Shown one piece after another: positions 10,184-20,408 of a DNA stretch of 64,000 nucleotides. How positions within the stretch are numbered: position 1 is the stretch's first letter; every line of letters starts with the position of its first letter. This DNA is from Ferrimonas marina (GTDB lineage: Bacteria; Pseudomonadota; Gammaproteobacteria; Enterobacterales; Shewanellaceae). Where the stretch lies: positions 665,448-729,447 of the forward strand of contig NZ_FQXG01000002.1 of NCBI RefSeq assembly GCF_900129905.1. The letters are read 5' to 3'. The notes beneath the pieces were generated by a model. That model had not been told where the DNA came from and did not search any database. It saw only the letters and a program-made list of their open reading frames with translations. The translations under genes and the position numbers were made by a program.

Positions 10184-11263
10184 TCAGTCTTCCGCCAGCG
10201 CCGCCAGTTGATCGGCCTGGTGCTCCTGCAGGATCGGCTCCATCAGGGCATTGAGATCCCCCTCCATCACCTCGGCCAGGCGGTAGAGGGTCAGGTTGAT
10301 ACGGTGATCGGAGACCCGGCCCTGGGGGTAGTTGTAGGTGCGGATCCGCTCGGAGCGGTCACCGGAGGCCACCAGCGAGCGACGGGTGTCGGTCTCCTCG
10401 GCCTTGCGCTTCTCATCTTCAGCCTGCTGCAGCCGTGCGCCCAGCACCGCCATCGCCTTGGCCCGGTTCTTGTGCTGGGAACGGTCGTCCTGGCACTCCA
10501 CCACGGTACCGGTGGGGATGTGGGTTATGCGGATGGCGGAATCGGTCTTGTTAACGTGCTGACCACCGGCACCGGAGGCGCGGAAGGTGTCGACCTTGAG
10601 ATCCGCCGGGTTGATGGTGATCGCTTCCGCTTCCGGGATCTCCGGCATCACCACCACGGTGCAGGCGGAGGTGTGGATACGACCCTGGGATTCGGTGGCC
10701 GGTACCCGCTGAACCCGGTGACCACCGGATTCGAACTTCATCTTGCCGTAAACGGCGTCGCCGGAGATCTTGGCGATCACCTCTTTGTAGCCACCGTGAT
10801 CGCCCTCGTTGGCGGACATCATCTCCACCTTCCAGCCCACGGTTTCGGCGAAACGGCTGTACATCCGCATCAGATCACCGGCAAAGATGGCGGCCTCGTC
10901 ACCGCCGGCACCGGCACGGATCTCAACAAAGCAGTTGTTGTCGTCCTTGGGATCCCGGGGCAGCAGCAGGATCTGCAGCTCGCCCTCGAGTCGCTCGCAG
11001 TTGGCCTTGGCCTCGGCGAGCTCTTCGGCGGCCATCTCAGCCATGTCCGGATCGCTGAGCATCTCCTGGGCGGTCTCGATGTCTTCCTGGCCCTGCTGGT
11101 AGTCCTGGAACGCCTTAACCACGTCCTCAAGCTGGGCATATTCCTTGTTCAGGTTGCGAAAGCGGTCCTGATCGGCAATCACGTCGGGCTCACTCATCAG
11201 CGCCTGAACCTCTTCATAGCGCTCGACCAGGCCTTCCAATTTTGCGTAAACGGAGGGTTTCAT
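10184..11263 (-). CDS. prfA: Peptide chain release factor 1
   Basis: RF1 recognises UAA and UAG stop codons. The 359-residue protein carries the codon-recognition PAT tripeptide ([10 protein letters not shown] near residue 185) and the universally conserved GGQ of [17 protein letters not shown] near residue 230, the PrmC methylation site. Domain order and length are standard. It lies downstream of hemA on the same strand, separated by about 70 bases that contain a perfect palindrome. Confidence 0.97.
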   Translation of the reverse strand: MKPSVYAKLEGLVERYEEVQALMSEPDVIADQDRFRNLNKEYAQLEDVVKAFQDYQQGQEDIETAQEMLSDPDMAEMAAEELAEAKANCERLEGELQILLLPRDPKDDNNCFVEIRAGAGGDEAAIFAGDLMRMYSRFAETVGWKVEMMSANEGDHGGYKEVIAKISGDAVYGKMKFESGGHRVQRVPATESQGRIHTSACTVVVMPEIPEAEAITINPADLKVDTFRASGAGGQHVNKTDSAIRITHIPTGTVVECQDDRSQHKNRAKAMAVLGARLQQAEDEKRKAEETDTRRSLVASGDRSERIRTYNYPQGRVSDHRINLTLYRLAEVMEGDLNALMEPILQEHQADQLAALAED

Positions 11264-11283
11264 TGTCTACCTTGATAATGCAA

Positions 11284-11307
11284 AACGGCCCGTTTAAACG
11301 GGCCGTT
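11284..11307. other. Perfect palindrome between hemA and prfA
   Basis: A 24-base perfect inverted repeat whose left half is AACGGCCCGTTT lies in the hemA-prfA gap. On the leftward transcript it gives a strong hairpin followed by a short T run (TTTT), so it may act as a partial terminator or a processing site that separates hemA and prfA expression. Confidence 0.7.
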
Positions 11308-11333
11308 GTCGTAAAGTTTGCGGTGCGTCTGGG

Positions 11334-12584
11334 TTAATTGTCGTTGATACCCAGTGCCGATCGCAAGAGCTCAAGGCTATCGAGGTCACCACTGCGGGCG
11401 GCCTTGGACAACGCCTGGGTCGGCGAGTGGATCAGTTTGTTGGTCAACTTGTTGGCCAACTCATTGACCACCGCTGAGGCCTCGTCGCCCCGCTCCAGTC
11501 GCTCTACCGCCCGCTGTAAGGCCTCAACCTTGAGCTGTTCGCTCTGGCTGCGGTAGGCACGAATGGTGGCGACCGAATCGAGGCCACGCAGCCAGTTGAG
11601 GAACTCCACCGATTGCTCCTGGGCAATCAGCTCCGCCTGCTCCGCCGCTTCCAGGCGTGAAGCCATGTTTTTCTCAACGATGCCCTGCAGATCATCGACG
11701 GTGTAGAGGTAGGCATTCTCCAGATCCCCCACCTCGGACTCGATATCCCGGGGCACCGCGATGTCCACCAGCAGCATCGCCTGCTGGCGGCGCTGCTTCA
11801 GCGCGTTCTCCACCATCCCCTTACCGAGGATCGGCAGCGGTGATGCGGTGGAAGAGATCACGATGTCACACTCGTGCAGGTGCTCCGGGATCTGCGGCAG
11901 GGTCACGGCGGTGGCGCCAAACTCGGCGGCCATCCCCTCGGCCCGGGCCAGGGTCCGGTTGGCGACGATGATGTCCGTTACGCCGCGCTCGGTGAGGTGA
12001 CGAGCCACCAGCTCGACGGTCTCACCGGCCCCCACCAGCATCACCTTGGACTTGGACAGGTCATCAAAGATGTGTTTGGCCAGGTTTACCGCGGCGAAGG
12101 CGACAGATACGGCAGAGGTGCCGATCTCGGTCTCGGTGCGGATCTGCTTGGCCACTTTGAAGGTGTGCTGGAACAGACGGTCCAGGGTGTGGGCAATGGT
12201 GCCGGTATCCCGGGCATCGAAGAAGGCTTTCTTGATCTGGCCGAGGATCTGGGGTTCACCCAGGACCAAGGAGTCCAAACCGGAGGAGACGCGCAGCAGG
12301 TGCTGCACCGCCTTTTGGCCGGTGTGGAGGTAGATGGAACGCCGCAGCTCCGCTTCATCGAGGTTGTGAAACTGACTGAGCCACTGGACCAGTGCTTCAC
12401 TTTCCACCTGATTGGTGTACAACTCGGTACGGTTACAGGTAGAGACGATCACCGCCTCACCAGTGCGGGTTTGTGCCGCCAAGCTTTTTAGGGCATCGGC
12501 GAGAATGTCCGGCCCGAAGGCGACTTTTTCTCGCAGCGATACGCTGGCGGTCTTGTGATTGATCCCAATTGCAACTAACGTCAT
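11334..12584 (-). CDS. hemA: Glutamyl-tRNA reductase
   Basis: HemA reduces Glu-tRNA to glutamate-1-semialdehyde, the first step of C5 haem synthesis. The 416-residue protein has the catalytic Cys50 in [11 protein letters not shown], the tRNA/NADPH region [15 protein letters not shown], and the Rossmann segment [17 protein letters not shown]. The C-terminal dimerisation helices follow. It is divergent from lolB with about 150 bases between them that must hold both promoters. The hemA-prfA-prmC and hemA<>lolB arrangement is the same as in E. coli. Confidence 0.97.
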   Translation of the reverse strand: MTLVAIGINHKTASVSLREKVAFGPDILADALKSLAAQTRTGEAVIVSTCNRTELYTNQVESEALVQWLSQFHNLDEAELRRSIYLHTGQKAVQHLLRVSSGLDSLVLGEPQILGQIKKAFFDARDTGTIAHTLDRLFQHTFKVAKQIRTETEIGTSAVSVAFAAVNLAKHIFDDLSKSKVMLVGAGETVELVARHLTERGVTDIIVANRTLARAEGMAAEFGATAVTLPQIPEHLHECDIVISSTASPLPILGKGMVENALKQRRQQAMLLVDIAVPRDIESEVGDLENAYLYTVDDLQGIVEKNMASRLEAAEQAELIAQEQSVEFLNWLRGLDSVATIRAYRSQSEQLKVEALQRAVERLERGDEASAVVNELANKLTNKLIHSPTQALSKAARSGDLDSLELLRSALGINDN

Positions 12585-12734
12585 GGCTTAAATTAGCTTA
12601 TTCGCCCCGTTTCTTTTCAATCCTTTGGCGCAGGGCAATTCTATGCACAAAGTGTGTCACGGGGAAACACAATCTCGGACACACGGGCAGCATTCCCTTC
12701 ATGATTGCGGAGCAGCGCACAAAGTTGGATAAAA

Positions 12735-13328
12735 ATGTTTAACCATCCGTTCAAACTCACCCTCTCCTTGTTACTCCTGACATTGCTGGCTGGTTGTGCC
12801 AGCTATCAGGCAGCGGATGCCGACGACCCGCTGGCGCAGACCCCCAACTGGCACCTGCGCGGCAAGCTGGGGATCATCACCCCGGAGGAGCGGGTCTCCG
12901 CCAGCCTGCACTGGCGCCACCTGGGGCGCACCGGCCAGGACGATCTGCGCCTGACCGGCCCGTTCGGCCAGACCCTGCTGGCACTCAATGCCCGCCCGGG
13001 CTTCGCCGAGGTGGAGCTGGATGGTCGTCGCCACCAGGGCGACAGCCCGGAGCAACTGATCCAGCGCCTGACCGGCTGGCAGTTGCCGCTGTCGCAGCTG
13101 AGCCGTTACCTGCTGGGGGATACCGCCAGCAATCCCACCACCAGCTACGACGAGCAGGGCCATCCTGTACGGCTCGACCTGGTCCACCCCGGCACCGGAG
13201 AGCAGTGGCAGCTGACCTACAACGGCTGGCAACAACTGTCTCAGCATCGCCTGCCGCGCGAGTTGGAGTTGCGCCAGGGCCCGCAACGAATAAAATTGGC
13301 CATCTCTCACTGGCAACCCGAGTTGTAA
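12735..13328 (+). CDS. lolB: Outer-membrane lipoprotein LolB
   Basis: LolB receives lipoproteins from LolA and inserts them into the outer membrane. The 197-residue precursor has a signal peptide ending in the lipobox LLAGC, lipidated Cys at residue 21. The mature part has LRGKLGIITPEERVSASLHW, typical of the open beta-barrel fold. I use ATG 12735; an upstream TTG at 12705 would spoil the signal peptide. Its stop lies 6 bases before ispE, and the two are probably co-transcribed. Confidence 0.93.
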   Translation: MFNHPFKLTLSLLLLTLLAGCASYQAADADDPLAQTPNWHLRGKLGIITPEERVSASLHWRHLGRTGQDDLRLTGPFGQTLLALNARPGFAEVELDGRRHQGDSPEQLIQRLTGWQLPLSQLSRYLLGDTASNPTTSYDEQGHPVRLDLVHPGTGEQWQLTYNGWQQLSQHRLPRELELRQGPQRIKLAISHWQPEL

Positions 13329-13334
13329 CCTTCG

Positions 13335-14177
13335 ATGACCCAAGCCCCCTGGTGGCCCGCCCCCGCCAAGCTCAATCTCTGCCTGCACATCAATGGCCGC
13401 CGTGAAGACGGCTATCACGAACTGCAGACCCTGTTCCAATTCCTGGATTGGGGCGACCGACTGCGTTTCACCCCGCGGGATGACGGCCTGGTTACCCTCA
13501 GCCCGGCGCTGCCCGGCGTGGCGGACGAGGACAACCTAGTGGTGCGTGCCGCCCGGCTGCTGCAACAGGCCAGTGGCACCACCCTGGGTGCCGACATTGA
13601 GCTGGATAAGCAACTGCCCATGGGCGGTGGCATCGGTGGCGGCTCCTCCGATGCGGCCACCACCCTGGTGGTGCTCAACCACCTTTGGCAAACCGGCCTG
13701 GACGAGGACGCCCTGGCCGAGCTTGGCTTGAGCCTGGGCGCGGACGTGCCGGTGTTTGTCCGAGGTCGCGCTGCCATGGCGGATGGCGTCGGTGAAGCCC
13801 TGCGTCCGGTGGAGATCGCCGAGCCCTGGTACCTGTTGCTGGTGCCCGAGGTGGAGGTCAGCACCGCCGAGGTGTTTGGTCACCCGCAGCTGACCCGGGA
13901 CACACCTAAGATCCCAGGGCTGGAAAGCCAGCCCCAGCGCTGGCAAAACGACTGCCAGGCAGTGGTTTGCCAAGCCTATCCTCAAGTTGCAAAGGCTTTA
14001 AGCTGGTTGCTAGAATATGCGCCGTCAAAAATGACCGGCACCGGCAGCTGCGTGTTTGGCGAATTTGCCAACCGGGCTGATGCCGAAGCCGCAAGGGCGG
14101 GATTGCCCGAAGGGTGGGTGGGCCAAGTGACCCAAGGCCGCAACCAGTCACCCCTTCTGGCCATGCTCGGCCAATAA
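13335..14177 (+). CDS. ispE: 4-(cytidine 5'-diphospho)-2-C-methyl-D-erythritol kinase
   Basis: IspE phosphorylates CDP-methylerythritol in the MEP isoprenoid pathway. The 280-residue GHMP kinase has the N-terminal [12 protein letters not shown] motif, the phosphate-binding loop [16 protein letters not shown] at about residues 95-110, and the C-terminal [12 protein letters not shown] motif. It sits between lolB and prs exactly as in E. coli. Confidence 0.96.
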   Translation: MTQAPWWPAPAKLNLCLHINGRREDGYHELQTLFQFLDWGDRLRFTPRDDGLVTLSPALPGVADEDNLVVRAARLLQQASGTTLGADIELDKQLPMGGGIGGGSSDAATTLVVLNHLWQTGLDEDALAELGLSLGADVPVFVRGRAAMADGVGEALRPVEIAEPWYLLLVPEVEVSTAEVFGHPQLTRDTPKIPGLESQPQRWQNDCQAVVCQAYPQVAKALSWLLEYAPSKMTGTGSCVFGEFANRADAEAARAGLPEGWVGQVTQGRNQSPLLAMLGQ

Positions 14178-14183
14178 TAAATC

Positions 14184-14362
14184 AGCCGGCGACGCCTTCG
14201 GGTTCACGCCGGCCTGTGTTTGTCCCGTCCGAGGACGGACAATTGTCCCGCTTTACAGCGGACAACAGATAGAACTGTGCCAACATAACAACTGGTTCTT
14301 CGCCGGTTTGGTCTGGGCAGGGTCCCGGCCAAACCAAAGCAAACAAGCCTGAGGTTCATCCC
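14184..14362 (+). promoter_or_regulatory. Hairpin-rich leader of prs
   Basis: The 185 bases between ispE and prs hold several inverted repeats. AGCCGGCG/CGCCGGCCT lies at 14183-14213 and GTCCG/CGGAC at 14227-14240. A GGACAATTGTCC palindrome at 14237-14248 overlaps both its neighbours. TTGTC/GACAA lies at 14243-14265 and GGTTTGG/CCAAACC at about 14306-14335. The first may terminate or attenuate ispE read-through, although it has no T run. The overlapping repeats cannot all form together. No regulator motif was recognised. Confidence 0.45.
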
Positions 14363-15310
14363 GTGCCCGACATTAAGCTGTTTACCGGTAATGCCAACCC
14401 GGAACTGGCAAAACTGATTGCCCAACGCCTTTACTCCGCCCTTGGCAGCGCCGAAGTTGGCCGTTTCTCTGACGGTGAGATCAGCGTTCAAATCAACGAA
14501 AACGTGCGTGGTTCTGACGTCTTCATCATCCAGTCCACCTGTGCCCCCACCAACGACAACCTGATGGAGCTGGTGGTGATGGTGGATGCCCTGCGTCGCG
14601 CCTCTGCCGGTCGTATCACTGCGGTGATCCCCTACTTCGGCTACGCCCGTCAGGACCGTCGTGTCCGCTCCGCCCGGGTGCCGATCACCGCCAAGGTAGT
14701 GGCTGACTTCTTGTCCAGCGTAGGCGTTGACCGGGTACTGACCTGCGACCTGCACGCTGAGCAGATCCAGGGCTTCTTCGATGTGCCGGTAGACAACGTG
14801 TTCGGCAGCCCGGTGCTGCTGGAAGACATGCAGCGTCGTGATCTGGACAACCCGGTGGTGGTTTCCCCGGACATCGGTGGTGTGGTTCGTGCCCGTGCCG
14901 TGGCCAAGCTGCTGGACGACAGCGACCTGGCGATCATCGATAAGCGTCGCCCCCGCGCCAACGTCTCCCAGGTGATGCACATCATCGGTGACGTCAAGGA
15001 CCGTGACTGCATCATCGTTGATGACATGATCGACACCGGCGGCACCCTGTGCAAGGCGGCAGAAGCGCTGAAAGAGCACGGCGCCCGTCGCGTGTTTGCC
15101 TACGCTACCCACCCGATCTTCTCCGGCAACGCGCCGAAGAACATCAGCGAGTCCGTCATCGACGAGGTGATCGTCACCGACACCGTGCCGCTGTCTGACG
15201 CGATGAAGGCCACCGGCAAGGTGACCCAGCTGACCATGTCCGGTGTGATGGCCGAAGCGATCCGCCGGGTCAGCAACGAAGAATCTATCTCGGCGATGTT
15301 CGAGCACTAA
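14363..15310 (+). CDS. prs: Ribose-phosphate pyrophosphokinase
   Basis: Prs makes PRPP from ribose-5-phosphate and ATP for nucleotide, NAD, histidine and tryptophan synthesis. The 315-residue protein matches the family length and contains the flexible-loop region YARQDRR, the divalent-cation site [17 protein letters not shown] near residues 129-145, and the PRPP-binding loop [17 protein letters not shown] near residues 213-229. The start is GTG with GAGG nearby. It supplies PRPP that the trpD product encoded further along this window also uses. Confidence 0.97.
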   Translation: MPDIKLFTGNANPELAKLIAQRLYSALGSAEVGRFSDGEISVQINENVRGSDVFIIQSTCAPTNDNLMELVVMVDALRRASAGRITAVIPYFGYARQDRRVRSARVPITAKVVADFLSSVGVDRVLTCDLHAEQIQGFFDVPVDNVFGSPVLLEDMQRRDLDNPVVVSPDIGGVVRARAVAKLLDDSDLAIIDKRRPRANVSQVMHIIGDVKDRDCIIVDDMIDTGGTLCKAAEALKEHGARRVFAYATHPIFSGNAPKNISESVIDEVIVTDTVPLSDAMKATGKVTQLTMSGVMAEAIRRVSNEESISAMFEH

Positions 15311-15329
15311 GCTGCCCGACGCTGAGAAC

Positions 15330-15361
15330 AACGCCCCGTTTGCCGACGGGGCGTTTTTTTT
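15330..15361 (+). terminator. prs terminator
   Basis: ACGCCCCGT pairs with ACGGGGCGT across a six-base loop, followed by T8. Confidence 0.93.
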
Positions 15362-15387
15362 GCGCCTTGATCCAGACTGAGGCGAAT

Positions 15388-15417
15388 TTGAGCCAATCGG
15401 CGTCAAAGTGGTAAACT
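15388..15417 (+). promoter_or_regulatory. Candidate sigma-70 promoter of rplY
   Basis: TTGAGC at 15388-15393 and TAAACT at 15412-15417 are separated by 18 bases, downstream of the prs terminator and about 75 bases before rplY. The leader between promoter and start codon is long enough for regulation by the r-protein, but no 5S-like fold was identified. Confidence 0.55.
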
Positions 15418-15496
15418 GTCGCGCCTTTGTCTACAAGGAAGAGGTCCGTTTCTGGTCGCGGAGACGGCAACCACACCAACAAAAGGAGTTACAACC

Positions 15497-16132
15497 ATGT
15501 CAGATTTCGAGTTTGACGCTGAGATCCGTACCGATCTAGGCACCGGAGCGAGCCGCCGGTTGCGTCGGGAAGGGCTGGTGCCCGCGGTGTTGTACGGTGG
15601 AGACAAGGAGCCAGTGTCACTGACGTTGGCCCACAACAAGATCAACAAGGCACAGGAGAACGAGGCGTTTTACAGCCACGTGCTGACCTTGAACATCAAC
15701 GGCCAGGCGGAAGAGGCGATCGTGAAGGCGATCCAGCGTCACCCCTACAAGCCCAAGCTGATGCACCTGGACTTCCAGCGAGTGGTCCGTGGCACCGCCA
15801 TGACCGCCACCGTGCCGCTGCACTTCGTCAACGAAGAGGACAGCGCCGGGGCTCGCGCCGGTGGCACCGTGATGCACCTGCTTAACGAGGTGGAAGTCCG
15901 TTGTCTGCCGCGTCATCTGCCGGAGTTCATTGAGGTGGATATCCTCAGCCTGGACACCGGTCATAGCCTGCACCTCAGCGATATCCAGATGCCCGAAGGG
16001 GTCGAACTGGTGGCACTGAGCAAGGGCGACGACAGCCAGGATCTGTCCGTAGTCACCATCAAGCCGCCTAAGGGCGCCAGTGACGACGAGGCCGAAGACG
16101 GCGAAACCCCAGAGCAACCAACAGAAGAGTAA
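15497..16132 (+). CDS. rplY: Ribosomal protein bL25 (long CTC form)
   Basis: The 211-residue protein is the long TL5/CTC form of bL25, which binds loop E of 5S rRNA through its N-terminal domain (residues about 1-90, beginning with [23 protein letters not shown]). A second beta domain follows. The tail is strongly acidic ([16 protein letters not shown]), as in other CTC-type proteins. E. coli has only the short version. AGGAG precedes the ATG. It lies two bases ahead of pth, so coupling is likely; this rplY-pth adjacency is common in gammaproteobacteria outside the enterics. Confidence 0.95.
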   Translation: MSDFEFDAEIRTDLGTGASRRLRREGLVPAVLYGGDKEPVSLTLAHNKINKAQENEAFYSHVLTLNINGQAEEAIVKAIQRHPYKPKLMHLDFQRVVRGTAMTATVPLHFVNEEDSAGARAGGTVMHLLNEVEVRCLPRHLPEFIEVDILSLDTGHSLHLSDIQMPEGVELVALSKGDDSQDLSVVTIKPPKGASDDEAEDGETPEQPTEE

Positions 16133-16134
16133 CG

Positions 16135-16731
16135 GTGAGCAGTAACATCCGTTTAATCGTGGGCCTGGCAAACCCAGGCCCCGAATACGCCCAAACCCGC
16201 CACAATGCCGGCGAGTGGCTGGTTAACGAACTGGCCCGACAACACAACGTCAGCCTCAAGACCGAGAGCAAGTTCTTTGGTAAGACCGGTCGGATCCAGG
16301 CCCCGGGCATGGACCTGCGACTGTTGATCCCCACCACCTTTATGAACCTCTCTGGCAAGGCGATCGGTGCCATGGCCAACTTCTACGGCATCGCGCCGGA
16401 GGAGATCTTGGTGGTGCACGACGAGATGGACCTGCCCCCCGGGGTGGCTCGCTTCAAGCAAGGGGGTGGCCATGGCGGCCACAACGGCTTGAAGGACACC
16501 ATTGCCCGACTGGGCAACAACAAGAATTTTTACCGGCTGCGCGTCGGCATCGGCCATCCGGGCGATCGCAACCGCGTGACCGGCTATGTGCTGGGCAAGG
16601 CCCCGGCCAATGAACAGCGCGCCATGGACGAGGCGATCGACGAGGCGTGCCGCTGCATGGATCTGCTACTCAAAGAGGGCATGACCAAGGCACAGAACCG
16701 CCTCCATACTTTTTCGGCCCAACCGGCCTAA
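16135..16731 (+). CDS. pth: Peptidyl-tRNA hydrolase
   Basis: Pth recycles peptidyl-tRNA that drops off the ribosome. The 198-residue protein has the signature [17 protein letters not shown] with catalytic His23, the [16 protein letters not shown] segment, and [11 protein letters not shown] containing the conserved aspartate, followed by [10 protein letters not shown]. The start is GTG, two bases after rplY. ychF follows after 28 bases, giving the pth-ychF pair seen in E. coli. Confidence 0.97.
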   Translation: MSSNIRLIVGLANPGPEYAQTRHNAGEWLVNELARQHNVSLKTESKFFGKTGRIQAPGMDLRLLIPTTFMNLSGKAIGAMANFYGIAPEEILVVHDEMDLPPGVARFKQGGGHGGHNGLKDTIARLGNNKNFYRLRVGIGHPGDRNRVTGYVLGKAPANEQRAMDEAIDEACRCMDLLLKEGMTKAQNRLHTFSAQPA

Positions 16732-16759
16732 CAGACGATCAAGAAAGGTTAACACTACC

Positions 16760-17851
16760 ATGGGTTTTAAATGTGGCATCGTGGGTCTGCCCAACGTCGG
16801 CAAATCCACCCTGTTCAATGCACTGACCAAGGCCGGCATCGAAGCCGCCAACTTCCCGTTTTGCACCATCGAGCCGAACACCGGCGTGGTACCGGTGCCG
16901 GATCATCGCCTCAATGCGCTGGCCGAGATCGTCAACCCGCAGCGCGTGCTGCCCACCACCATGGAATTCGTCGACATCGCCGGCCTGGTGAAGGGTGCCT
17001 CCACCGGGGAAGGCCTGGGTAACAAGTTCCTGGCCAACATCCGTGAGACCGACGCCATCGGTCACGTGGTGCGCTGCTTCGAGAACGACAACATCGTTCA
17101 CGTCGCCGGCGGGGTAAACCCGGCCGAGGACATCGAGGTGATCAACACCGAGCTGGCCCTGGCGGATCTGGACGCCGTCGAGAAGGCGCTGCTGCGCCTG
17201 GCCAAGCGTGCCAAGGGCGGTGACAAGGACGCCAAGGCGGAGATCCTGGTGCTGGAGAAGATCCTGCCGACCCTGGAAGCCGGCGGCATGGCCCGCTCTG
17301 TTGAGCTGGATAAGGATGAGAAAGCCCGCATCCAGTACATGGGCCTGCTGACCCTCAAGCCGACCATGTACATCGCCAACGTCAATGACGACGGCTTCGA
17401 GGACAACCCCTACCTGGACCAGGTACGGGCCATCGCCGCCGAAGAGAACGCCGTGGTGGTGCCGGTGTGTGCCGAGATCGAATCCGAGATCGCCGAGCTG
17501 GAAGCTGAAGAGCGCGACGAGTTCATGGCCGATCTGGGCATCGACGAGCCGGGGCTGAACCGGGTGATCCGCTCCGGTTACGAGCTGCTCAACCTGCAGA
17601 CCTACTTCACCGCCGGGGTGAAGGAAGTGCGCGCCTGGACCGTCCCGGTGGGTGCCACCGGCCCGCAGGCCGCCGGTAAGATCCACACCGACTTCGAGCG
17701 TGGCTACATCCGCGCCGAGGTGATCGGCTACGACGACTACATCGAGCTGGGTGGCGAGAACGCTGCCAAGGAAGCCGGCAAGAAGCGCTCTGAAGGCAAG
17801 GACTACGTGGTTAAAGACGGCGACGTCATCCACTTCCTGTTCAACGTGTGA
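16760..17851 (+). CDS. ychF: Ribosome-associated ATPase YchF/OLA1
   Basis: YchF is an Obg-family P-loop protein that prefers ATP and associates with the ribosome in redox-stress responses. The 363-residue protein has the P-loop GLPNVGKST at residues 9-17, [10 protein letters not shown] as switch II, an inserted coiled-coil region (about 130-200), and a C-terminal TGS domain ending in [21 protein letters not shown] precedes the ATG. A strong terminator follows it. Confidence 0.97.
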   Translation: MGFKCGIVGLPNVGKSTLFNALTKAGIEAANFPFCTIEPNTGVVPVPDHRLNALAEIVNPQRVLPTTMEFVDIAGLVKGASTGEGLGNKFLANIRETDAIGHVVRCFENDNIVHVAGGVNPAEDIEVINTELALADLDAVEKALLRLAKRAKGGDKDAKAEILVLEKILPTLEAGGMARSVELDKDEKARIQYMGLLTLKPTMYIANVNDDGFEDNPYLDQVRAIAAEENAVVVPVCAEIESEIAELEAEERDEFMADLGIDEPGLNRVIRSGYELLNLQTYFTAGVKEVRAWTVPVGATGPQAAGKIHTDFERGYIRAEVIGYDDYIELGGENAAKEAGKKRSEGKDYVVKDGDVIHFLFNV

Positions 17852-17866
17852 GCCACCCCGCTTAAC

Positions 17867-17898
17867 AAAAAGCCCGACATCTCGTCGGGCTTTTTTTT
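17867..17898 (+). terminator. ychF terminator
   Basis: AGCCCGAC pairs with GTCGGGCT over a five-base loop, followed by T8. Confidence 0.93.
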
Positions 17899-17950
17899 GT
17901 GCGCTGATCTGGCATAGTCAGCCAGGACTGATTATCCGACTGGAAAGTAC

Positions 17951-19225
17951 ATGATGAATAAAGGATTTTTGGCTGCTGCCCTGGCCACTGTGGTGGCTAT
18001 CCCGGCCGCAAGCTGGTACACGGGCCAGCAATATCAGAAGATCGTCGAACAGCAGATGGCGCTGGCTTCTGAGATGCCCAACGTCGAGGTGACGCTAGAG
18101 GTGATGGACGATTCCCTGTTTGGCCGCACAGAGCGCTACCTGTACCTGATGGACGATCCCAGCCTGGAGATAGCGCTGGAGTTTGCCGCCACCCAGACCC
18201 TGAGCTTCTGGCCGCTTTTTTTGCGCGGCGAGGTGGCGCTGGACTTTGAGCATGGCACCCTGGCGGAGTTTGCCCAGCAGCTGGAGACGCTGCCCCAGAT
18301 GCGGGGTGGCTGGAGCGCCTTTATCCCTGGCGGCAAGGCCAAGGTCGACCTGCAGCTGGATGCCATGGCGCTCACCCTGCCAGACGGCGAGGCCCACCTG
18401 GCACTCTCCCCCATCCATTACCGGGGAGACTTTGCCCTGGACCTGTCGACCAGTTACGGCGAACTGAGCCTGGCCAGCCTGACTTTCCGCGTGCCAGATA
18501 ACGACGGTGAACTGCTGATCACCGATCTGCACTTTTCCGGTGATGCAGTGATGACCGACGGCATCGCTGAGATGCAAAGCATGGCGTTCCAGCTCGGTGA
18601 GTTTCGCTTTGATGATGGTCACGACGTCTCTTTGGTGATGACCGCACTGACCATGAGCGGGGAAACCCAGGAGCAGGAGAGCACACTGGATTTGGTCAGC
18701 CTGTGGTCAGTGCAGGAGCTGCAGTTTGCCTCTGCGCTTGATGGCAGCAAGACGGGGCTGAGCAATCTGCGCTTTGATACCGTGTTCAAGGGCCTCGACA
18801 AGGCGGCCTATCGCCGCCTCCAGCAGTTGGAGCAGTCCGACCCTATCCAGATGGAGCATGAACTGATAGAGGCCCTGGACGCGCTGTTAGCGGCAGGGAT
18901 CCAATGGCAGCTTAGCGACGTCAGCGCCGATCTGGACGTTATGATGCCGGGCCAGACCCTTAAGGGGCAGTTCCAGACCCAGGGCCAACTGAGCATGGCC
19001 CCCACCAGCATTCAGCAACTGATTGGCCCGATGGCGATCGCCCAGTTCAGCGCCCAGCTCGACATCAACTTCTCAGAGAGCCTGTTTGCCCAGCACCCGC
19101 TGGCGCCGGTGCTGGAGCAGCTGACGGAAACCGGCATGTTCACCCTGGAGCAGGAGCGTTTCCGCACCGAGTTGCAATTCGAGCAGGGGATGATCCAACT
19201 CAATGGCCAACCGCTGCCGATGTAA
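17951..19225 (+). CDS. DUF945 (YdgA-like) periplasmic protein
   Basis: A 424-residue protein begins with a hydrophobic N-terminal anchor or signal (NKGFLAAALATVVAIPAASWYTGQQYQ) typical of YdgA/DUF945 proteins, followed by an all-beta, duplicated domain rich in acidic residues. Conserved-looking segments include the GQQYQKIVEQQM motif after the anchor. The function of the family is not established. The start is one of two adjacent ATGs behind GGAAAG. It is flanked by terminators on both sides and is monocistronic. Confidence 0.8.
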   Translation: MMNKGFLAAALATVVAIPAASWYTGQQYQKIVEQQMALASEMPNVEVTLEVMDDSLFGRTERYLYLMDDPSLEIALEFAATQTLSFWPLFLRGEVALDFEHGTLAEFAQQLETLPQMRGGWSAFIPGGKAKVDLQLDAMALTLPDGEAHLALSPIHYRGDFALDLSTSYGELSLASLTFRVPDNDGELLITDLHFSGDAVMTDGIAEMQSMAFQLGEFRFDDGHDVSLVMTALTMSGETQEQESTLDLVSLWSVQELQFASALDGSKTGLSNLRFDTVFKGLDKAAYRRLQQLEQSDPIQMEHELIEALDALLAAGIQWQLSDVSADLDVMMPGQTLKGQFQTQGQLSMAPTSIQQLIGPMAIAQFSAQLDINFSESLFAQHPLAPVLEQLTETGMFTLEQERFRTELQFEQGMIQLNGQPLPM

Positions 19226-19242
19226 GCCAGTGAACCAGGCAC

Positions 19243-19271
19243 AAAAAAGCCGGCCCTGGGGCCGGCTTTTT
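19243..19271. terminator. Bidirectional terminator, DUF945/sohB
   Basis: AGCCGGCC pairs with GGCCGGCT, flanked by A6 and T5 tracts between convergent genes. Confidence 0.92.
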
Positions 19272-19285
19272 CATCTAACTGAGGC

Positions 19286-20314
19286 TTAGCGCTTGCCGGG
19301 CATGCCCAACTCCGCCAGCTTGAGGCTGGCACGCTCCACCATCGCCTCGGCACCACGGCCCAGTCGCTTGGCCAAGTTCTTCTTCTCCACGTACTGCAGC
19401 TGCAGCACCTGGCGCTCCTTGGCCGCCACCATCAGGTAGTCGTCAGAGGTCTGCAGCTTGTCCACCAGCCCCAGCTCCAGCGCCTGCTGGCCGAACCAGT
19501 GCTCACCGGTGGCCACCTTGGCCAGGTCCAGCGACGGCCGGTAGTTGGCGACAAAGCCTTTGAACAGCTCGTGGGTCTTCTCCAGCTCCTCACGGAACTT
19601 CTCCCGGGCCTCGTCGGTGTTCTCACCAAACACCGTCAGGGTGCGCTTAAACTCACCGGCGGTGTGCTGCTCAAACTCGATGTCGTTTTTCTTCAGCACC
19701 TTGCTGAAGTTGGGCAGCTGGGCAATCACGCCGATGGAGCCGACGATGGCAAAGGGAGCGGCGATCACCTGGTTGGCCACGCAGGCCATCATGTAGCCGC
19801 CACTGGCAGCCACCTTGTCCACTGCAATAGTCAGCGGGATCTCGGCCTGACGGATGCGGTCAAGCTGGGAGGACGCCAGGCCATAGGCGTGCACCATGCC
19901 GCCGCCACTCTCAACCCGCACCAGCACCTCGTCCTGGGCATTGGCCACGGTCAACAGGGCGCTGATCTCTTCACGCAGGTTGCTGACCTCGGCGGCGTCG
20001 ATGCCGGCCTTAAAGTCGATGACAAACAGCCGGCCATCGCGCTCACTGCTGTCCTTCTGCGCCTTCTGCTTGGCCTTCTCTTCCGCCTTGAGGGCCTTGC
20101 CCTTGGCCTTGAGCTGGGCCTCGCTGAGCAGCTCATGATCCAGCTGCTGCTCGTAGTGATGAAGCTTGTCGCTGAGATCGTGGATCTTCAGGCTGCCCTT
20201 CTGGCTCTTGCCACTGCGATTGGCTATCGCCGCGGCTACCAGAATGGCTACCACCGCCAACACCAGGGTGATCGCCTTGGCCAGGAACAGGCCGTATTCG
20301 TATAAGAACTCCAA
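19286..20314 (-). CDS. sohB: S49-family inner-membrane protease SohB
   Basis: SohB is a signal-peptide-peptidase-like serine protease. The protein has an N-terminal membrane anchor (YEYGLFLAKAITLVLAVVAILVAAA), a charged Lys/Glu-rich linker, and the S49 catalytic domain with VAASGGYMMACVANQVIAAPFAIVGSIGV, nucleophile serine in ASGGY. I start at TTG 20314 because GGAG lies six bases upstream and the resulting protein (342 residues) opens like E. coli SohB (..SEYGLFLAKI..). The longer frame to 20359 also begins with TTG but overlaps the neighbouring terminator. In E. coli sohB lies next to yciK; here the VolA-like gene intervenes. Confidence 0.9.
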   Translation of the reverse strand: MEFLYEYGLFLAKAITLVLAVVAILVAAAIANRSGKSQKGSLKIHDLSDKLHHYEQQLDHELLSEAQLKAKGKALKAEEKAKQKAQKDSSERDGRLFVIDFKAGIDAAEVSNLREEISALLTVANAQDEVLVRVESGGGMVHAYGLASSQLDRIRQAEIPLTIAVDKVAASGGYMMACVANQVIAAPFAIVGSIGVIAQLPNFSKVLKKNDIEFEQHTAGEFKRTLTVFGENTDEAREKFREELEKTHELFKGFVANYRPSLDLAKVATGEHWFGQQALELGLVDKLQTSDDYLMVAAKERQVLQLQYVEKKNLAKRLGRGAEAMVERASLKLAELGMPGKR

Positions 20315-20355
20315 GATCTTCTCCAATCTAGAAAAACTGACCTTAGTGTATCGGA

Positions 20356-20384
20356 TCAAAAAGGCCCGGCAACCGCCGGGCCTT
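20356..20384 (-). terminator. Terminator after the VolA-like gene
   Basis: AAGGCCCGGC pairs with GCCGGGCCTT over AACC. Read leftward it is followed by a T5 run. Confidence 0.88.
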
Positions 20385-20408
20385 GAAAACTACGAGCCAA
20401 TGAGTGGA

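Noticed and set aside
14204..15406. Long leftward frame over prs
   Set aside because: It is antisense to an unmistakable prs gene and includes its terminator; no family resemblance.
20315..20359. Longer sohB start at TTG 20359
   Set aside because: It has no ribosome-binding site and overlaps the terminator of the neighbouring gene; TTG 20314 has GGAG at the right spacing and matches the family N-terminus.
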